Shown: positions 46,439 to 55,729, counted from the first letter of the stretch. The stretch is 58,025 nucleotides of DNA from an uncultured Monoglobus sp. (GCA_947630505.1 CANRHV010000011.1:1-58025); one strand, 5' to 3'. Notes: a model not told the origin generated them from the letters alone. Made by a program: numbers and translations.

Positions 46439-47975
46439 TATCAAAATGCCGATCGACCACAAAATTGAAGACGTGTTGCTTGCCGCGCAGGATACAGCGC
46501 GGCACAGCTTAATTTATGCCGAAAATTTCAGGATATACCGCCGCTCGATCGACGCTCGCCGCAAAAGAGACGTGCATTTTGTGTACGCAGTCGCGGCTGA
46601 CGCTCCCGACGGGGTCGAGCTTCGCGGCGCAAAAAACATATCTCGGCTCGCCGGCGGAGATATCGAGATCAAACCGATGAAAAAAAACGCCTCAAGGCCG
46701 GTGGTTGTCGGAATGGGCCCGTGCGGCCTGTTCGCGGCTTATCTGCTGGCGCTTCGCGGCGTTCCGCCTCTGATAATAGAGCGGGGCGAGCCTGTGGAAA
46801 AGCGCGCTGAGACGGTCGAGCGGTTCTGGAAAACCGGAGAGCTTAACAAAAATTCCAATGTCCAGTTCGGCGAGGGCGGAGCGGGAACGTTTTCGGACGG
46901 AAAGCTTAACACGGGAAACAAGGACAAGCGTCAGAGATTTATACTCGAGACCTTCGCGAAGTTCGGCGCGCCCGAGGACATACTCTATAACGCCAAGCCC
47001 CATATCGGAACGGACGAGCTTCGGGCGGTGCTGAAAAATATGCGTGCCGAGCTGCTGCGCCTCGGCTGCGAGATCAGATTCGGCACGACGCTAACAAATA
47101 TAAAAATCGAGGGCGGGAGCCTGACCGAGATCGAGCTTAACGGTTCCGAGGCAATTAAATGCGGTATGCTGCTGCTGGCGATAGGTCACAGCAGCCGCGA
47201 CACCTATAAAATGCTGCATGACGCGGGAGTCAAAACAGAGCAAAAACCCTTCGCGGCGGGCGTTCGTATTGAGCACGAGCAGAGTTTTATAGGCCGCGCA
47301 CAGTACGGCGATGTTTGGGAGAGTTTGCCGCCCGCCGATTACAAGCTGGTGTATAACGGAAAGAACAGAAGCTGCTATTCATTCTGCATGTGCCCGGGAG
47401 GCGTTGTGGTCAACGCCTCGTCCGAGCCCGGCCGCCTCGCGGTCAACGGTATGAGCGACCACAGCCGCGGCGGAAAAAACGCCAACAGCGCGCTGGTAGT
47501 CACGGTGCGGCCCGAGGATTTTGGGAGCGGACATCCTCTGGCAGGCATAGAGTTTCAGCGAAAGTATGAGGAATCGGCGTTCTGTGCCGGCGGAGGGGAT
47601 TATTCCGCGCCCGCGCAGCTTGCGAGAGAGTTTGCCGAAAACACGTTTTTCGCAGATTTGGGAAGCGTTGTTCCGAGCTATACGGGAAAAGTGAAACCGT
47701 GCGACCTGCGCGGTTGTCTGCCGCCGTTTATTTCAAAAGCGCTGACCGATGGCCTAAAATATTTTGAGACCAAGATCCCCGGATTTTTGAGCGGAGACGG
47801 AGTGCTGACCGCGATAGAATCCAGGACATCGGCGCCCGTTAGGATAACGCGCGGCGGCGATTTTCAGGCCGTTGGCGCGCGCGGCTTGTTCCCGCTCGGC
47901 GAGGGCGCGGGATACGCGGGCGGCATCATGAGCGCCGCTTTAGACGGCATAAAAGTCGTTTTGTCGCTTATTTAG
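46419..47975 (+). CDS. FAD-dependent dehydrogenase (COG2509-like)
   Basis: 518 residues from GTG 46419, nine bases after acggaggt, inside the end of cdaR. The first 90 residues form a small N-terminal domain (MRIIINNIKMPIDHKIEDVL). The FAD dinucleotide fold follows: VVGMGPCGLFAAYLLALRGV, with IIERGEPVEKRAETV. Also seen are NVQFGEGGAGTFSDGKLNTG and a C-terminal FAD contact GEGAGYAGGIMSAALDG. Similar uncharacterised dehydrogenases are common between cdaR and glmM in Clostridia. The substrate is unknown. A role in wall or c-di-AMP metabolism is only inferred from position. Confidence 0.88.
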   Translation: MRIIINNIKMPIDHKIEDVLLAAQDTARHSLIYAENFRIYRRSIDARRKRDVHFVYAVAADAPDGVELRGAKNISRLAGGDIEIKPMKKNASRPVVVGMGPCGLFAAYLLALRGVPPLIIERGEPVEKRAETVERFWKTGELNKNSNVQFGEGGAGTFSDGKLNTGNKDKRQRFILETFAKFGAPEDILYNAKPHIGTDELRAVLKNMRAELLRLGCEIRFGTTLTNIKIEGGSLTEIELNGSEAIKCGMLLLAIGHSSRDTYKMLHDAGVKTEQKPFAAGVRIEHEQSFIGRAQYGDVWESLPPADYKLVYNGKNRSCYSFCMCPGGVVVNASSEPGRLAVNGMSDHSRGGKNANSALVVTVRPEDFGSGHPLAGIEFQRKYEESAFCAGGGDYSAPAQLAREFAENTFFADLGSVVPSYTGKVKPCDLRGCLPPFISKALTDGLKYFETKIPGFLSGDGVLTAIESRTSAPVRITRGGDFQAVGARGLFPLGEGAGYAGGIMSAALDGIKVVLSLI

Positions 47976-47991
47976 AATAACAAAATATTAT

Positions 47992-48020
47992 TTGACAAAA
48001 GGAATATATTGGCGTATAAT
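47992..48020 (+). promoter_or_regulatory. glmM promoter
   Basis: TTGACA (47992-47997), 17 bases, TATAAT (48015-48020): perfect consensus. It lies directly upstream of the heptamer array. Confidence 0.85.
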
Positions 48021-48024
48021 AACA

Positions 48025-48045
48025 TAGGGACTAGGGATTAGCGAA
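48025..48045. repeat. Heptamer tandem array in the glmM leader
   Basis: The units tagggac, tagggat and tagcgaa begin five bases after the -10 and end at the ribosome site, so they make up nearly the whole untranslated leader. Confidence 0.7.
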
Positions 48046-48059
48046 AGGAATTTGTGACG

Positions 48060-49415
48060 ATGGGAAGATTATTCGGAACCGACGGAGTTCGGGGAATAGC
48101 CAACAAGGAATTGACTCCCGAGTTGGCGTTTAAGATAGGAAAGGCCGGGGCGCATGTCCTGACCGAGGCGGGCGACAAGAAGCCCAGAATTCTTGTGGGA
48201 CGCGACACCCGTATATCGGGCGGCATTTTAGAGTGCGCCCTTGTCGCGGGAATATGCAGCGTTGGCGCAGAGGCGGTCATAGCGGGAGTGATACCCACGC
48301 CCGCGATCGCACATTTGGTGCGCAGCGAGGGATTTGACGCGGGAGTTATGATCTCGGCGTCGCACAACCCGTTTGAGCATAACGGCATCAAGTATTTCAG
48401 CGGCACGGGCTACAAGCTCAGCGACGAGCTTGAGGAGCGCATCGAGGCGATAATTCTTGACGGCGCCGAAGAGGTCGGCGCACCCACCCACGAAAACATA
48501 GGACATATAACGTACGACGACACGCTCGTAGACAAATACATAGAGTTCGCCGAAGGCACATGCGGCGGCGACCTTTCGGGCATGAAGATCGCGATAGACT
48601 GCGCCAACGGCGCGTCAAGCGTGACGGCCGAAAGGGCGCTTAAAGATCTGGGCGCCGAGGTGAGCGTTATAAACAACAAGCCCGACGGCATCAATATAAA
48701 CAAGAATTGCGGCTCAACGCATCTTGAGGCGCTGACCGAGTTTGTAAAACAATGCGGCGCGGATCTGGGTCTCGCCTTTGACGGCGACGCGGACCGCGTT
48801 CTCGCGGTGGATGAGAAAGGCGGAATAATCGACGGCGACAGGATCATGACTATACTCGCGCTCGATATGAAGAAAAACGGCCGACTGCCCGACAACACGG
48901 TTGTCGCAACCGTTATGAGCAATCTGGGATTCTTTGTTATGGGCGATGAATACGGCATCAATATCAAGCGCACCAAGGTGGGCGACCGCTACGTGCTTGA
49001 GGAAATGCTGGGGCACGATCACAAGATCGGCGGCGAGCAGTCGGGCCATGTTATACTTCTTGAGTATAACACAACCGGCGACGGTCTGGTGACAGGCATA
49101 CAGCTTGCCGATGTGATAAAGCGGAGCGGCAAAAAGTCGTCCGAGCTTGCGAATATAATGCAGACATATCCGCAGGTGCTTATCAACGCGGTCGTTAAAA
49201 ACGAGCTCAAAAACGAGGAAAATTACATGAAGTTCCCCGAGATCAGGGAAGCGATAGAAACGCTTGAAAAAGAGTTCGAAAACAGCGGCAGGGTGCTTAT
49301 CCGCCCGTCCGGTACCGAGCCTCTGGTCAGAGTTATGATCGAGGGCAAGGACGTCGAGCTTATCACCAAGCGGGCGCGGGAGCTTGCCGATCTGTTTGAG
49401 GAAAAGCTGAATTAG
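48060..49415 (+). CDS. glmM: Phosphoglucosamine mutase
   Basis: 451 residues from ATG 48060 ([15 protein letters not shown]), ten bases after aaagga. In-frame GTG 48054 is possible but too near that site. It converts glucosamine-6-phosphate to glucosamine-1-phosphate for peptidoglycan. The phosphoserine loop [18 protein letters not shown], the metal loop AFDGDADRV and the C-terminal phosphate site [12 protein letters not shown] are intact. It has its own strong promoter although it lies next to the cda operon. Confidence 0.97.
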   Translation: MGRLFGTDGVRGIANKELTPELAFKIGKAGAHVLTEAGDKKPRILVGRDTRISGGILECALVAGICSVGAEAVIAGVIPTPAIAHLVRSEGFDAGVMISASHNPFEHNGIKYFSGTGYKLSDELEERIEAIILDGAEEVGAPTHENIGHITYDDTLVDKYIEFAEGTCGGDLSGMKIAIDCANGASSVTAERALKDLGAEVSVINNKPDGININKNCGSTHLEALTEFVKQCGADLGLAFDGDADRVLAVDEKGGIIDGDRIMTILALDMKKNGRLPDNTVVATVMSNLGFFVMGDEYGINIKRTKVGDRYVLEEMLGHDHKIGGEQSGHVILLEYNTTGDGLVTGIQLADVIKRSGKKSSELANIMQTYPQVLINAVVKNELKNEENYMKFPEIREAIETLEKEFENSGRVLIRPSGTEPLVRVMIEGKDVELITKRARELADLFEEKLN

Positions 49416-49445
49416 AGCAATACTATACGAAAAGAGGAAACATAA

Positions 49446-50540
49446 ATGAAATTAGGAATTGTCGGACTGCCCAACGTGGGAAAAAGCACGCTGTTCAACG
49501 CGATAACCCAAGCGGGCGCCGAATCCGCGAACTATCCGTTTTGCACGATAGAGCCCAACGTGGGCACCGTTTTGGTGCCCGACAAGAGGATAGACGCGCT
49601 GGCCGAGATGTATCATCCGGACAAGACCACATACGCGGTGATCGAGTTTGTGGATATCGCGGGTCTGGTAAAGGGCGCCAGCCGCGGCGAGGGACTTGGC
49701 AATAAGTTTTTGTCGAACATACGCGAGGTCGACGCGATCGTGCATGTTGTGCGCGCGTTTGAAGACAGCAACATTGTCCATGTCGACGGAAGCATCGACC
49801 CGGTGCGCGATATCGAAACTATCAATTTTGAATTAATCATGTCGGATCTGGAAATACTTGATAGAAGGATCGACAAGATCATGAAGTCGATACGGGGCGG
49901 CGAGAAAAAATATCTGTTCCATCAGAAGTTTTACGAAAAGCTCAAGGCGCATTTGGAGAGCGGAAAGACCGCGCGGTCGCTTGACATGACCGAGGATGAG
50001 CTCGAGACGCTTGACGAGGTATCGCTGCTTACCATGAAGCCCGTGATATACGCCGCGAATGTGGCGGAGGACGATTACGCCGACGAGGATAATAACGAGT
50101 TCGTCAAGCAGATCAGGGAGTATGCAGCCGCCGACAAGGCGGAGGTGATGGTGATCTCGGCAAAAATAGAGGAGGAGATCGCCGGTCTTGACAAAGACGA
50201 GAAGCAGATGTTTTTGGACGAGCTCGGCGCTTCCGAGTCGGGTCTTGACAAGCTGATAAAGGCGAGCTACACCCTGCTCGGCCTCATAAGCTATCTGACG
50301 GCGGGCAAGCCCGAGGTCAGAGCGTGGACGATAACCAAGGGCACCAAGGCGCCTCAGGCCGCGGGAAAGATACACACCGATTTCGAGCGCGGCTTTATCC
50401 GCGCCGAGGTGGTGCATTTTGACGATCTTATGGCCTGCGGCTCGATGAACGCCGCCAAGGAAAAGGGACTTGTCCGCTCCGAGGGCAAAGAGTATGTCAT
50501 GAAGGACGGCGACATAGTTCTGTTCAGATTCAATGTGTAA
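49446..50540 (+). CDS. ychF: Ribosome-binding ATPase YchF (Obg family)
   Basis: 364 residues starting MKLGIVGLPNVGKSTLFNAI behind agagga. It has the YchF switch NYPFCTIEPNVGTV, DIAGLVKGASRGEGLGNKFL, an altered G4 motif of the ATP-specific type (YAANVAEDD) and a C-terminal TGS domain (ending FRFNV). It binds ribosomes and affects translation and redox stress. Length is normal. It follows glmM by 30 bases. Confidence 0.97.
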   Translation: MKLGIVGLPNVGKSTLFNAITQAGAESANYPFCTIEPNVGTVLVPDKRIDALAEMYHPDKTTYAVIEFVDIAGLVKGASRGEGLGNKFLSNIREVDAIVHVVRAFEDSNIVHVDGSIDPVRDIETINFELIMSDLEILDRRIDKIMKSIRGGEKKYLFHQKFYEKLKAHLESGKTARSLDMTEDELETLDEVSLLTMKPVIYAANVAEDDYADEDNNEFVKQIREYAAADKAEVMVISAKIEEEIAGLDKDEKQMFLDELGASESGLDKLIKASYTLLGLISYLTAGKPEVRAWTITKGTKAPQAAGKIHTDFERGFIRAEVVHFDDLMACGSMNAAKEKGLVRSEGKEYVMKDGDIVLFRFNV

Positions 50541-50570
50541 ATAAATAATTTTATATAAGGAGATGTTAAT

Positions 50571-51038
50571 ATGGATTTTTTAGAGAAGGTTAAAAACGCG
50601 GTGGGCTCTGCGGCTCAGACCGTCGGAAAGAAATCCGGAGAGGTTGTGGAATTCTCCAAGATCAAATACGCGATGTACGAGGCTAAGGGTGAGATCAAGG
50701 ACATCAAAGAGGAGATCGGCGGCGCCGTTTATGACAGCTATAAAAACAACACTCCGCTTGACGAAATCGTCAAGGAAAAATGCGCCCGCATCGACGAGCT
50801 CACAAAGCAGATCGGCGAGTACGAAAAACAGCTCGACAACTACAAGTCGATGGTAAAGTGCCCTCAGTGCGGCAAAAGCGTGAAGGATGAAAATAATTTC
50901 TGCCCCGAGTGCGGCGCCAAGCTGGCGGTCGAGAAGAAAGCCGAGGTAGGCAGTGAGCAGGAGTATTACACTCCGCCTCAGAGCGAGCCCGAGCCGGCGG
51001 TTGAGCCGGAAATTCCGACGGAAGGCGCGGCAGAGTAG
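50571..51038 (+). CDS. Small coiled-coil protein with a zinc ribbon
   Basis: 155 residues behind aaggag. The N-terminal 100 residues are helical and charged (a coiled coil is likely: EIKDIKEEIGGAVYDSYK, IDELTKQIGEYEKQLDNYK). They are followed by a zinc ribbon CPQCGKSVKDENNFCPECGA and an acidic Pro/Glu tail. Such proteins are widespread in Firmicutes and poorly understood. The ribbon suggests binding to RNA, protein or DNA. It precedes a CobK-like gene by three bases. Confidence 0.8.
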   Translation: MDFLEKVKNAVGSAAQTVGKKSGEVVEFSKIKYAMYEAKGEIKDIKEEIGGAVYDSYKNNTPLDEIVKEKCARIDELTKQIGEYEKQLDNYKSMVKCPQCGKSVKDENNFCPECGAKLAVEKKAEVGSEQEYYTPPQSEPEPAVEPEIPTEGAAE

Positions 51039-51041
51039 GCT

Positions 51042-51899
51042 ATGCTGCTGATACTCTCAAGCGGCGGGCGCGGAGCCCGCGAGATAAGCGACCGTCTGAC
51101 CCGAGCCAACGCGGATTATATTTTTCATTTTGAGGATTTAGCGGCGGCCGGCGGTTTCGGAAAAGGTGACGTGATAGTCGGAAAACTGAGCTACAGGAGC
51201 CTCGCGCGCATCGTGAGGCGGAACCGCGTCAGCGCGATAATCGACTCGATACGCACGCCCGACGCCCACGGTTCGCTCGCCGCGCTGAATGTTGCGGAGG
51301 ACCTGAAAATACCGCTTATTAAACTGATACGCCCCACCGTGCTGCGGAACGTTTCGGTCGCGGCCGATCCCGAAAAGGTGAAGTGCGGCGTTGATTACTC
51401 ATACGCCGGCGTCGCCGCCAAAATCAATAACACGGTGGGCGGCGCGGTGTTTTTGTCGCGCCCGGTCAACGTCAGGGTCATAGCCGAGAAAGTGTTTGAC
51501 CGAAACGCTCTCTATGTGCCGATACCGGCGGCGCCCGAGTTTGACGTTGATCTGGCGCTTCAATACGGAGTGCCGCTGCTTAACGTTAAGCAATACAACG
51601 ATCTCGGCGGCAAAGACGGCATAATCGAGGTGCTTAAAGACGCGGAGGCAAAGCTGCTTATCACCGACAGCGCGCTTAATATTTCCGACAAGCTCGCTGC
51701 CGCGGGAGAGGTCGGAGCCGAGGTGATATTCACCCAGACAAGCGGCTTTGACTATGAGCATATATTCGACAACACCGAGGCGTTGGCGGGCTTTCTTGAG
51801 GAAAAGGGCCTGATCGGCGTCGTCGATGATGAGAACTCGAAAAATAAAAATAAGGACGATAACGACAATAATAATTCTGATGAGGGAGTTAAGGAATGA
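51042..51899 (+). CDS. CbiJ/CobK-like (precorrin-6A reductase fold) protein, orphan
   Basis: 285 residues starting MLLILSSGGRGAREISDRL, only three bases after the zinc-ribbon stop. The order of segments (SSGGRGAREI, VGKLSYRSLARIVRRN, AIIDSIRTPDAHGSLAALNV, IKLIRPT, VFLSRPVNVRVIAE, LLITDSALNISDKLAAAGE) matches precorrin-6A reductase. However, no other cobalamin genes lie nearby, and it ends in an odd polar tail rich in Asn, Lys and Asp (near residues 265-285). It might be a relict or repurposed reductase. Its end overlaps the cmk start by four bases (ATGA). Confidence 0.65.
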   Translation: MLLILSSGGRGAREISDRLTRANADYIFHFEDLAAAGGFGKGDVIVGKLSYRSLARIVRRNRVSAIIDSIRTPDAHGSLAALNVAEDLKIPLIKLIRPTVLRNVSVAADPEKVKCGVDYSYAGVAAKINNTVGGAVFLSRPVNVRVIAEKVFDRNALYVPIPAAPEFDVDLALQYGVPLLNVKQYNDLGGKDGIIEVLKDAEAKLLITDSALNISDKLAAAGEVGAEVIFTQTSGFDYEHIFDNTEALAGFLEEKGLIGVVDDENSKNKNKDDNDNNNSDEGVKE

Positions 51900-52570
51900 A
51901 AATAGCGATTGACGGGCCGGCGGGAGCGGGCAAAAGCACGATATCAAAAGCCGTCGCCGAGAAGCTGGGGTATGTTTATATCGACACGGGCGCCATGTAC
52001 AGAAGCGTGGGCCTTGCCGCGATAACGGACGGGATCGACCCGCGCGACGAGAGCGGCGTTGTCGGTATTCTGGACGATCTGAATATTGAGATAAAAACAA
52101 GCGGAGGCGCTCAGAGATATTATTTAAACGGCGCTGACGTGACCGAAAAAATACGCGAGAATCCGGTCTCGATGGCCGCGTCGAACGTGGCGGTCATACC
52201 CGCCGTGAGGCTCAAGCTCGTGGAGCTTCAGCGCAAAACGGCCGAGAAAGCCGACGTTGTGATGGACGGCAGGGACATAGGAACGTATGTGCTGCCCGAC
52301 GCGGAGCTTAAAATATATTTGACGGCGAGCGTTCATGAGAGAGCGCTGCGCCGCTTCAGAGAGCTTTCTGCAAAGGGAGAGACCGCGGATATAGAGAGCG
52401 TCGAGCGGGAGATCGCCGCCCGCGACAAAAACGATTCCGAGCGCGATTTCGCTCCGCTCAGACAGGCGGATGACGCGATTTTGGTCGACACCACCGATAT
52501 GACCGTGCCCGAAGTCATCGACGCCATAATCAAGCTCGCCGAGGAAAAAAGAGCGGAGGTGAGCGGATAA
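51896..52570 (+). CDS. cmk: Cytidylate kinase
   Basis: 224 residues. P-loop IDGPAGAGKSTISKAV, then YVYIDTGAMYRSVG, and the CMP-binding segment VVMDGRDIGTYVLPDAELK. It phosphorylates CMP and dCMP. It starts four bases inside the previous gene and is followed by plsC at one-base overlap (TAATG). The order cmk-plsC-ispH/rpsA is a classic clostridial cluster. Confidence 0.97.
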   Translation: MKIAIDGPAGAGKSTISKAVAEKLGYVYIDTGAMYRSVGLAAITDGIDPRDESGVVGILDDLNIEIKTSGGAQRYYLNGADVTEKIRENPVSMAASNVAVIPAVRLKLVELQRKTAEKADVVMDGRDIGTYVLPDAELKIYLTASVHERALRRFRELSAKGETADIESVEREIAARDKNDSERDFAPLRQADDAILVDTTDMTVPEVIDAIIKLAEEKRAEVSG

Positions 52571-53166
52571 TGGCGCTTTATGACGTGGGAAGAGTGGCGG
52601 TCAATATTTTTTTCCGCGCATTTTTCAGGCTCAAAATAGAGGGAAAAGAGAATATACCCGACGAGAGCGAGCGGTTTATTATCTGCGCAAATCATAAGGG
52701 CTATTTTGACCCGCCTCTGGTCGGTCTCGCGATGCCGTTTCAGATCGGTTTCATGGCCAAGGAGGAGCTTTTCCGCAACAAGCTGTTCGGCGCGTTTATC
52801 CGAAAGCTCGGCGCCTTCCCGATAAGGCGCGGAAAGTCGGACTTCGGCGCGCTGCGCTCGTCGATAAAAATGGCGGAATCCAGCCGTCATATCGTGATAT
52901 TTCCGGAGGGCGGCAGGTCGCACACAAACAGGCTGCGCAAGGGCAAAATGGGAGCGGTCATGGTCGCGATCAAGGCGGGCGCCGACATACTGCCCATCGG
53001 TCTTGAGGGCACGTATAAGCCGTTCACAAGGATAACAATACATATCGGAAAGCCGATAAAATTAAACGATTATTTCGGCAGAAAGGTGAGCAGCTCCGAG
53101 ATGCAGGAGCTTACCGAGAATGTTCTGATGCCCGAGATATCGCGGCTTTCGCGCGTTCCCATGTAG
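52570..53166 (+). CDS. plsC: 1-acylglycerol-3-phosphate acyltransferase (PlsC family)
   Basis: 198 residues. The catalytic H-x4-D is in CANHKGYFDPPLVG (NHKGYFD) and the glycerol-phosphate contact is in IVIFPEGGRSHTNRLRKG (EGGRS in place of the usual EGTRS). It transfers the second acyl chain in phospholipid synthesis. Its start overlaps the cmk stop by one base. A strong ribosome site then leads to the fusion gene. Confidence 0.93.
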   Translation: MALYDVGRVAVNIFFRAFFRLKIEGKENIPDESERFIICANHKGYFDPPLVGLAMPFQIGFMAKEELFRNKLFGAFIRKLGAFPIRRGKSDFGALRSSIKMAESSRHIVIFPEGGRSHTNRLRKGKMGAVMVAIKAGADILPIGLEGTYKPFTRITIHIGKPIKLNDYFGRKVSSSEMQELTENVLMPEISRLSRVPM

Positions 53167-53200
53167 TATTGAAGCGTAGATACATAAAACGGAGGTGCTT

Positions 53201-55657
53201 ATGGAAATAAAGATCGCGGACTGCGCCGGATTTTGCTTCGGCGTGGACAGAGCGGTAAAGATAGCGTATGACACCGCGGAGGGCGGCGGCAAAAACATAT
53301 ACACCTACGGCAAGCTGATCCACAACCGCGACGTTACCGAAAATTTGAGACAAAAGGGCGTCGCGCCGATCGGATCCGTGGACGAGGCGGAGGCGGGCTC
53401 GACCGTTATTATCCGCGCCCACGGCGTGCCGAAGGCGGATATCGAGGCGTTTGAGGCGCGGGGCGTTAAAATAGTTGACGCCACCTGTCCGTTTGTGAAA
53501 AAAATACACTCGATCGTCAGCCGAGAATATTTCGACAAAAAACGAGGCATTGTTATAGTGGGAAACAAATCTCATCCCGAGGTCATAGGCATAAACGGTT
53601 GGTGCGGAGGCGCCGCTATGGTCGCGGCGGACGAGAATGACTTGAGCGAAATATTATCAAAACCGAACGATTTACCAATATCTGTCGTTGCTCAGACCAC
53701 TATAAGAGAAAATTTATTTAAAAAAGTTGTACAAATTTTAAAAAAACATTTTACAAATGCCGATTTTTTTGATACAATATGTAGTGCGACGTCTAAGCGG
53801 CAGAGATCCGCGGCGGATCTCGCGGCCGTGTCCGACATGATGATAGTCATCGGCGGGCGCGACAGCTCGAACACAAAAAAGCTGTTCGAGGTGTGCCGTG
53901 AGATACAGCCCGAAACGGTGCTTATCGAAAACGCGGAGGAACTTAAAAACGTAAAAAATAATAAAACACAAAATATATCAAAAAATTTAATCAAAGTCGG
54001 TATTACCGCCGGAGCGTCAACGCCCGAGTCGGTAATCAAGGAGGTCTATTTAACCATGGCGGAAAATGAAATGAATTTTGCGGAAGCACTGGAGGAAACA
54101 CTTAAGCCTTTGAAATCCGGAGAGGTTGTTAAAGGCGTGGTAATCGGTATCACACCCACAGAGGTTCAGGTTGATATCGGCAGCAAGTATGACGGTGTTA
54201 TACCGCTCGACGAGCTGACAAACGATCCCGGAGAAAATCCTGCCGATCTCGTGAAAATGGGAGAGGAAGTCGACGTTTACATCGTTCATGTAAGCGACCG
54301 TGACGGAGTTGTCACCTTGTCGAAGAAAAAAATCGACGCGGTAAAGGGAATGCAGGAGCTTGAGGCCGCTTTCGAAAACGGCGAGATCCTGACAGGCAGA
54401 GTAGTGGAGCTGGTTCGCGGCGGAGTTGTTACGATAGCGAACGGCGTGCGCGTGTTTATTCCCGCGTCGGAGTGTGCCATCAATTATCTTTCGGATCTGG
54501 GCGTTCTGCTCAACACGGAGCAGAGATTCAGGATCATCAAGATGGACACGGACAGAAGAGGCAGACAGAGAGTTGTCGGCTCGATCAAGTCAGTTGCTAA
54601 GGAAGAAGCGGACAAGGCCGCTGAGGAATTCTGGGCAAACGCCGAGGAGGGCAAGCAGTACACCGGTACAGTTAAGTCTCTCACCTCATTCGGAGCGTTT
54701 GTTGACTTAGGCGGCGTGGACGGTCTGATCCATATATCCGAGCTGTCGCCCATCCGTATCGGTCATCCTTCCGAGGTTGTGTCGGTTGGCGACGAGATCG
54801 ATGTTTACATCAAGGAACTCGACAAGTCAAAGAACAGAATTTCACTCGTTAAGGAGCTCAAAGAGCAGAAGGCCGCTGAGTTCTGGAAGAGCGCGGAAGT
54901 CGGCAAGACTTATACCGGTATCGTTAAGTCGCTGACGCCCTTCGGAGCGTTTGTGGATATCGGCGGTGTGGACGGTCTGGTTCACATTTCCGAGCTCTCG
55001 TGGAACAGGATCAAGCATCCTTCCGAGGTTGTCAAGGTAGGACAGGAGCTTGAGGTTTATATCAAGGCTCTTGATAAAGAGAAGGGCAAGGTTTCTCTCG
55101 GCTACAAGAAGGAAGAGGACAGCCCGTGGGTAAAGGCGGTCAAGGACCTCAAGGTCGGCGACGACATCAAGGCCAAGATCGTAAGAATTCTGCCCTTCGG
55201 CGCGTTTGCCGAGGTCGCGGAGTATGTTGACGGTCTGATCCATATTTCTCAGATTTCCAACGAGAGGATCAACAAGCCTTCTGACGTTCTGGCTATCGGC
55301 GACGTTGTTGACTGCAAGATCATTGAGATCAACGACAACACCAAGCAGATCGGTCTTTCGATGAAGGCTCTGATGAAGAATGACGCTCCCGCTCAGGCGG
55401 ACGAGGACAAGGAGGACGCGCTCCCCAATTCGTATATTGAGGAAGCGACCTTCACATTAGGCGACATTCTGGATTCCGCCGAGCCCGTTGAGGAAGCGGC
55501 CGAGACCGAGGAGGCTCCCGCGGAAGCTCCGGCTGAGGAGCCCGCGGCGGAGGAAGCGCCCGCTGAGGAACCCGCTGCCGAGGAGGCTCCGGCCGAGGAA
55601 GCTCCCGCCGAGGAAACAGCGGAAGAAGCTCCCGCCGAGGAAGCGGCCGAGGAATAA
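53201..55657 (+). CDS. ispH-rpsA: IspH (HMB-PP reductase) fused to ribosomal protein S1
   Basis: 818 residues from ATG 53201 after ggagg. Residues 1-285 are IspH, the last step of the MEP isoprenoid pathway, with the three [4Fe-4S] cysteines (ADCAGFCFGV, DATCPFVKKIH, TICSATSKRQRS). From residue 286 (MAENEMNFAEALEETLKP) comes an S1 protein with four S1 motifs (starting VVKGVVIGITPTEVQV; repeats with GAFVDLGGVDGLIHISEL and similar), then a Glu/Pro/Ala tail of repeated EEAPAEEPA type. The fusion is known in Clostridia. A perfect aaggaggt (54038-54045) ten bases before ATG 54056 marks an internal start that would give S1 alone (533 residues). Confidence 0.95.
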   Translation: MEIKIADCAGFCFGVDRAVKIAYDTAEGGGKNIYTYGKLIHNRDVTENLRQKGVAPIGSVDEAEAGSTVIIRAHGVPKADIEAFEARGVKIVDATCPFVKKIHSIVSREYFDKKRGIVIVGNKSHPEVIGINGWCGGAAMVAADENDLSEILSKPNDLPISVVAQTTIRENLFKKVVQILKKHFTNADFFDTICSATSKRQRSAADLAAVSDMMIVIGGRDSSNTKKLFEVCREIQPETVLIENAEELKNVKNNKTQNISKNLIKVGITAGASTPESVIKEVYLTMAENEMNFAEALEETLKPLKSGEVVKGVVIGITPTEVQVDIGSKYDGVIPLDELTNDPGENPADLVKMGEEVDVYIVHVSDRDGVVTLSKKKIDAVKGMQELEAAFENGEILTGRVVELVRGGVVTIANGVRVFIPASECAINYLSDLGVLLNTEQRFRIIKMDTDRRGRQRVVGSIKSVAKEEADKAAEEFWANAEEGKQYTGTVKSLTSFGAFVDLGGVDGLIHISELSPIRIGHPSEVVSVGDEIDVYIKELDKSKNRISLVKELKEQKAAEFWKSAEVGKTYTGIVKSLTPFGAFVDIGGVDGLVHISELSWNRIKHPSEVVKVGQELEVYIKALDKEKGKVSLGYKKEEDSPWVKAVKDLKVGDDIKAKIVRILPFGAFAEVAEYVDGLIHISQISNERINKPSDVLAIGDVVDCKIIEINDNTKQIGLSMKALMKNDAPAQADEDKEDALPNSYIEEATFTLGDILDSAEPVEEAAETEEAPAEAPAEEPAAEEAPAEEPAAEEAPAEEAPAEETAEEAPAEEAAEE
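53750..53778 (+). promoter_or_regulatory. Candidate internal promoter inside ispH
   Basis: TTTACA (53750-53755), 17 bases, TACAAT (53773-53778) in an AT-rich island of the otherwise GC-rich gene, about 275 bases before the internal S1 start. Confidence 0.45.
54038..54058 (+). promoter_or_regulatory. Internal ribosome site and start codon for free S1
   Basis: AAGGAGGT (54038-54045), ten bases, then ATG (54056-54058), in frame with the fusion and exactly at the IspH/S1 boundary. Confidence 0.65.
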
Positions 55658-55670
55658 AACCGTATATTAC

Positions 55671-55702
55671 CGGGGCGGACATTATATGTCTGCCCCGTTT
55701 TC
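55671..55702 (+). terminator. Terminator after ispH-rpsA
   Basis: cggggcggaca (55671-55681) pairs with tgtctgccccg (55687-55697) around tatat (11 bp, one G-U), followed by tttt. Confidence 0.85.
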
Positions 55703-55729
55703 ATAATATTTTTTCGGAGGGATCATTAT

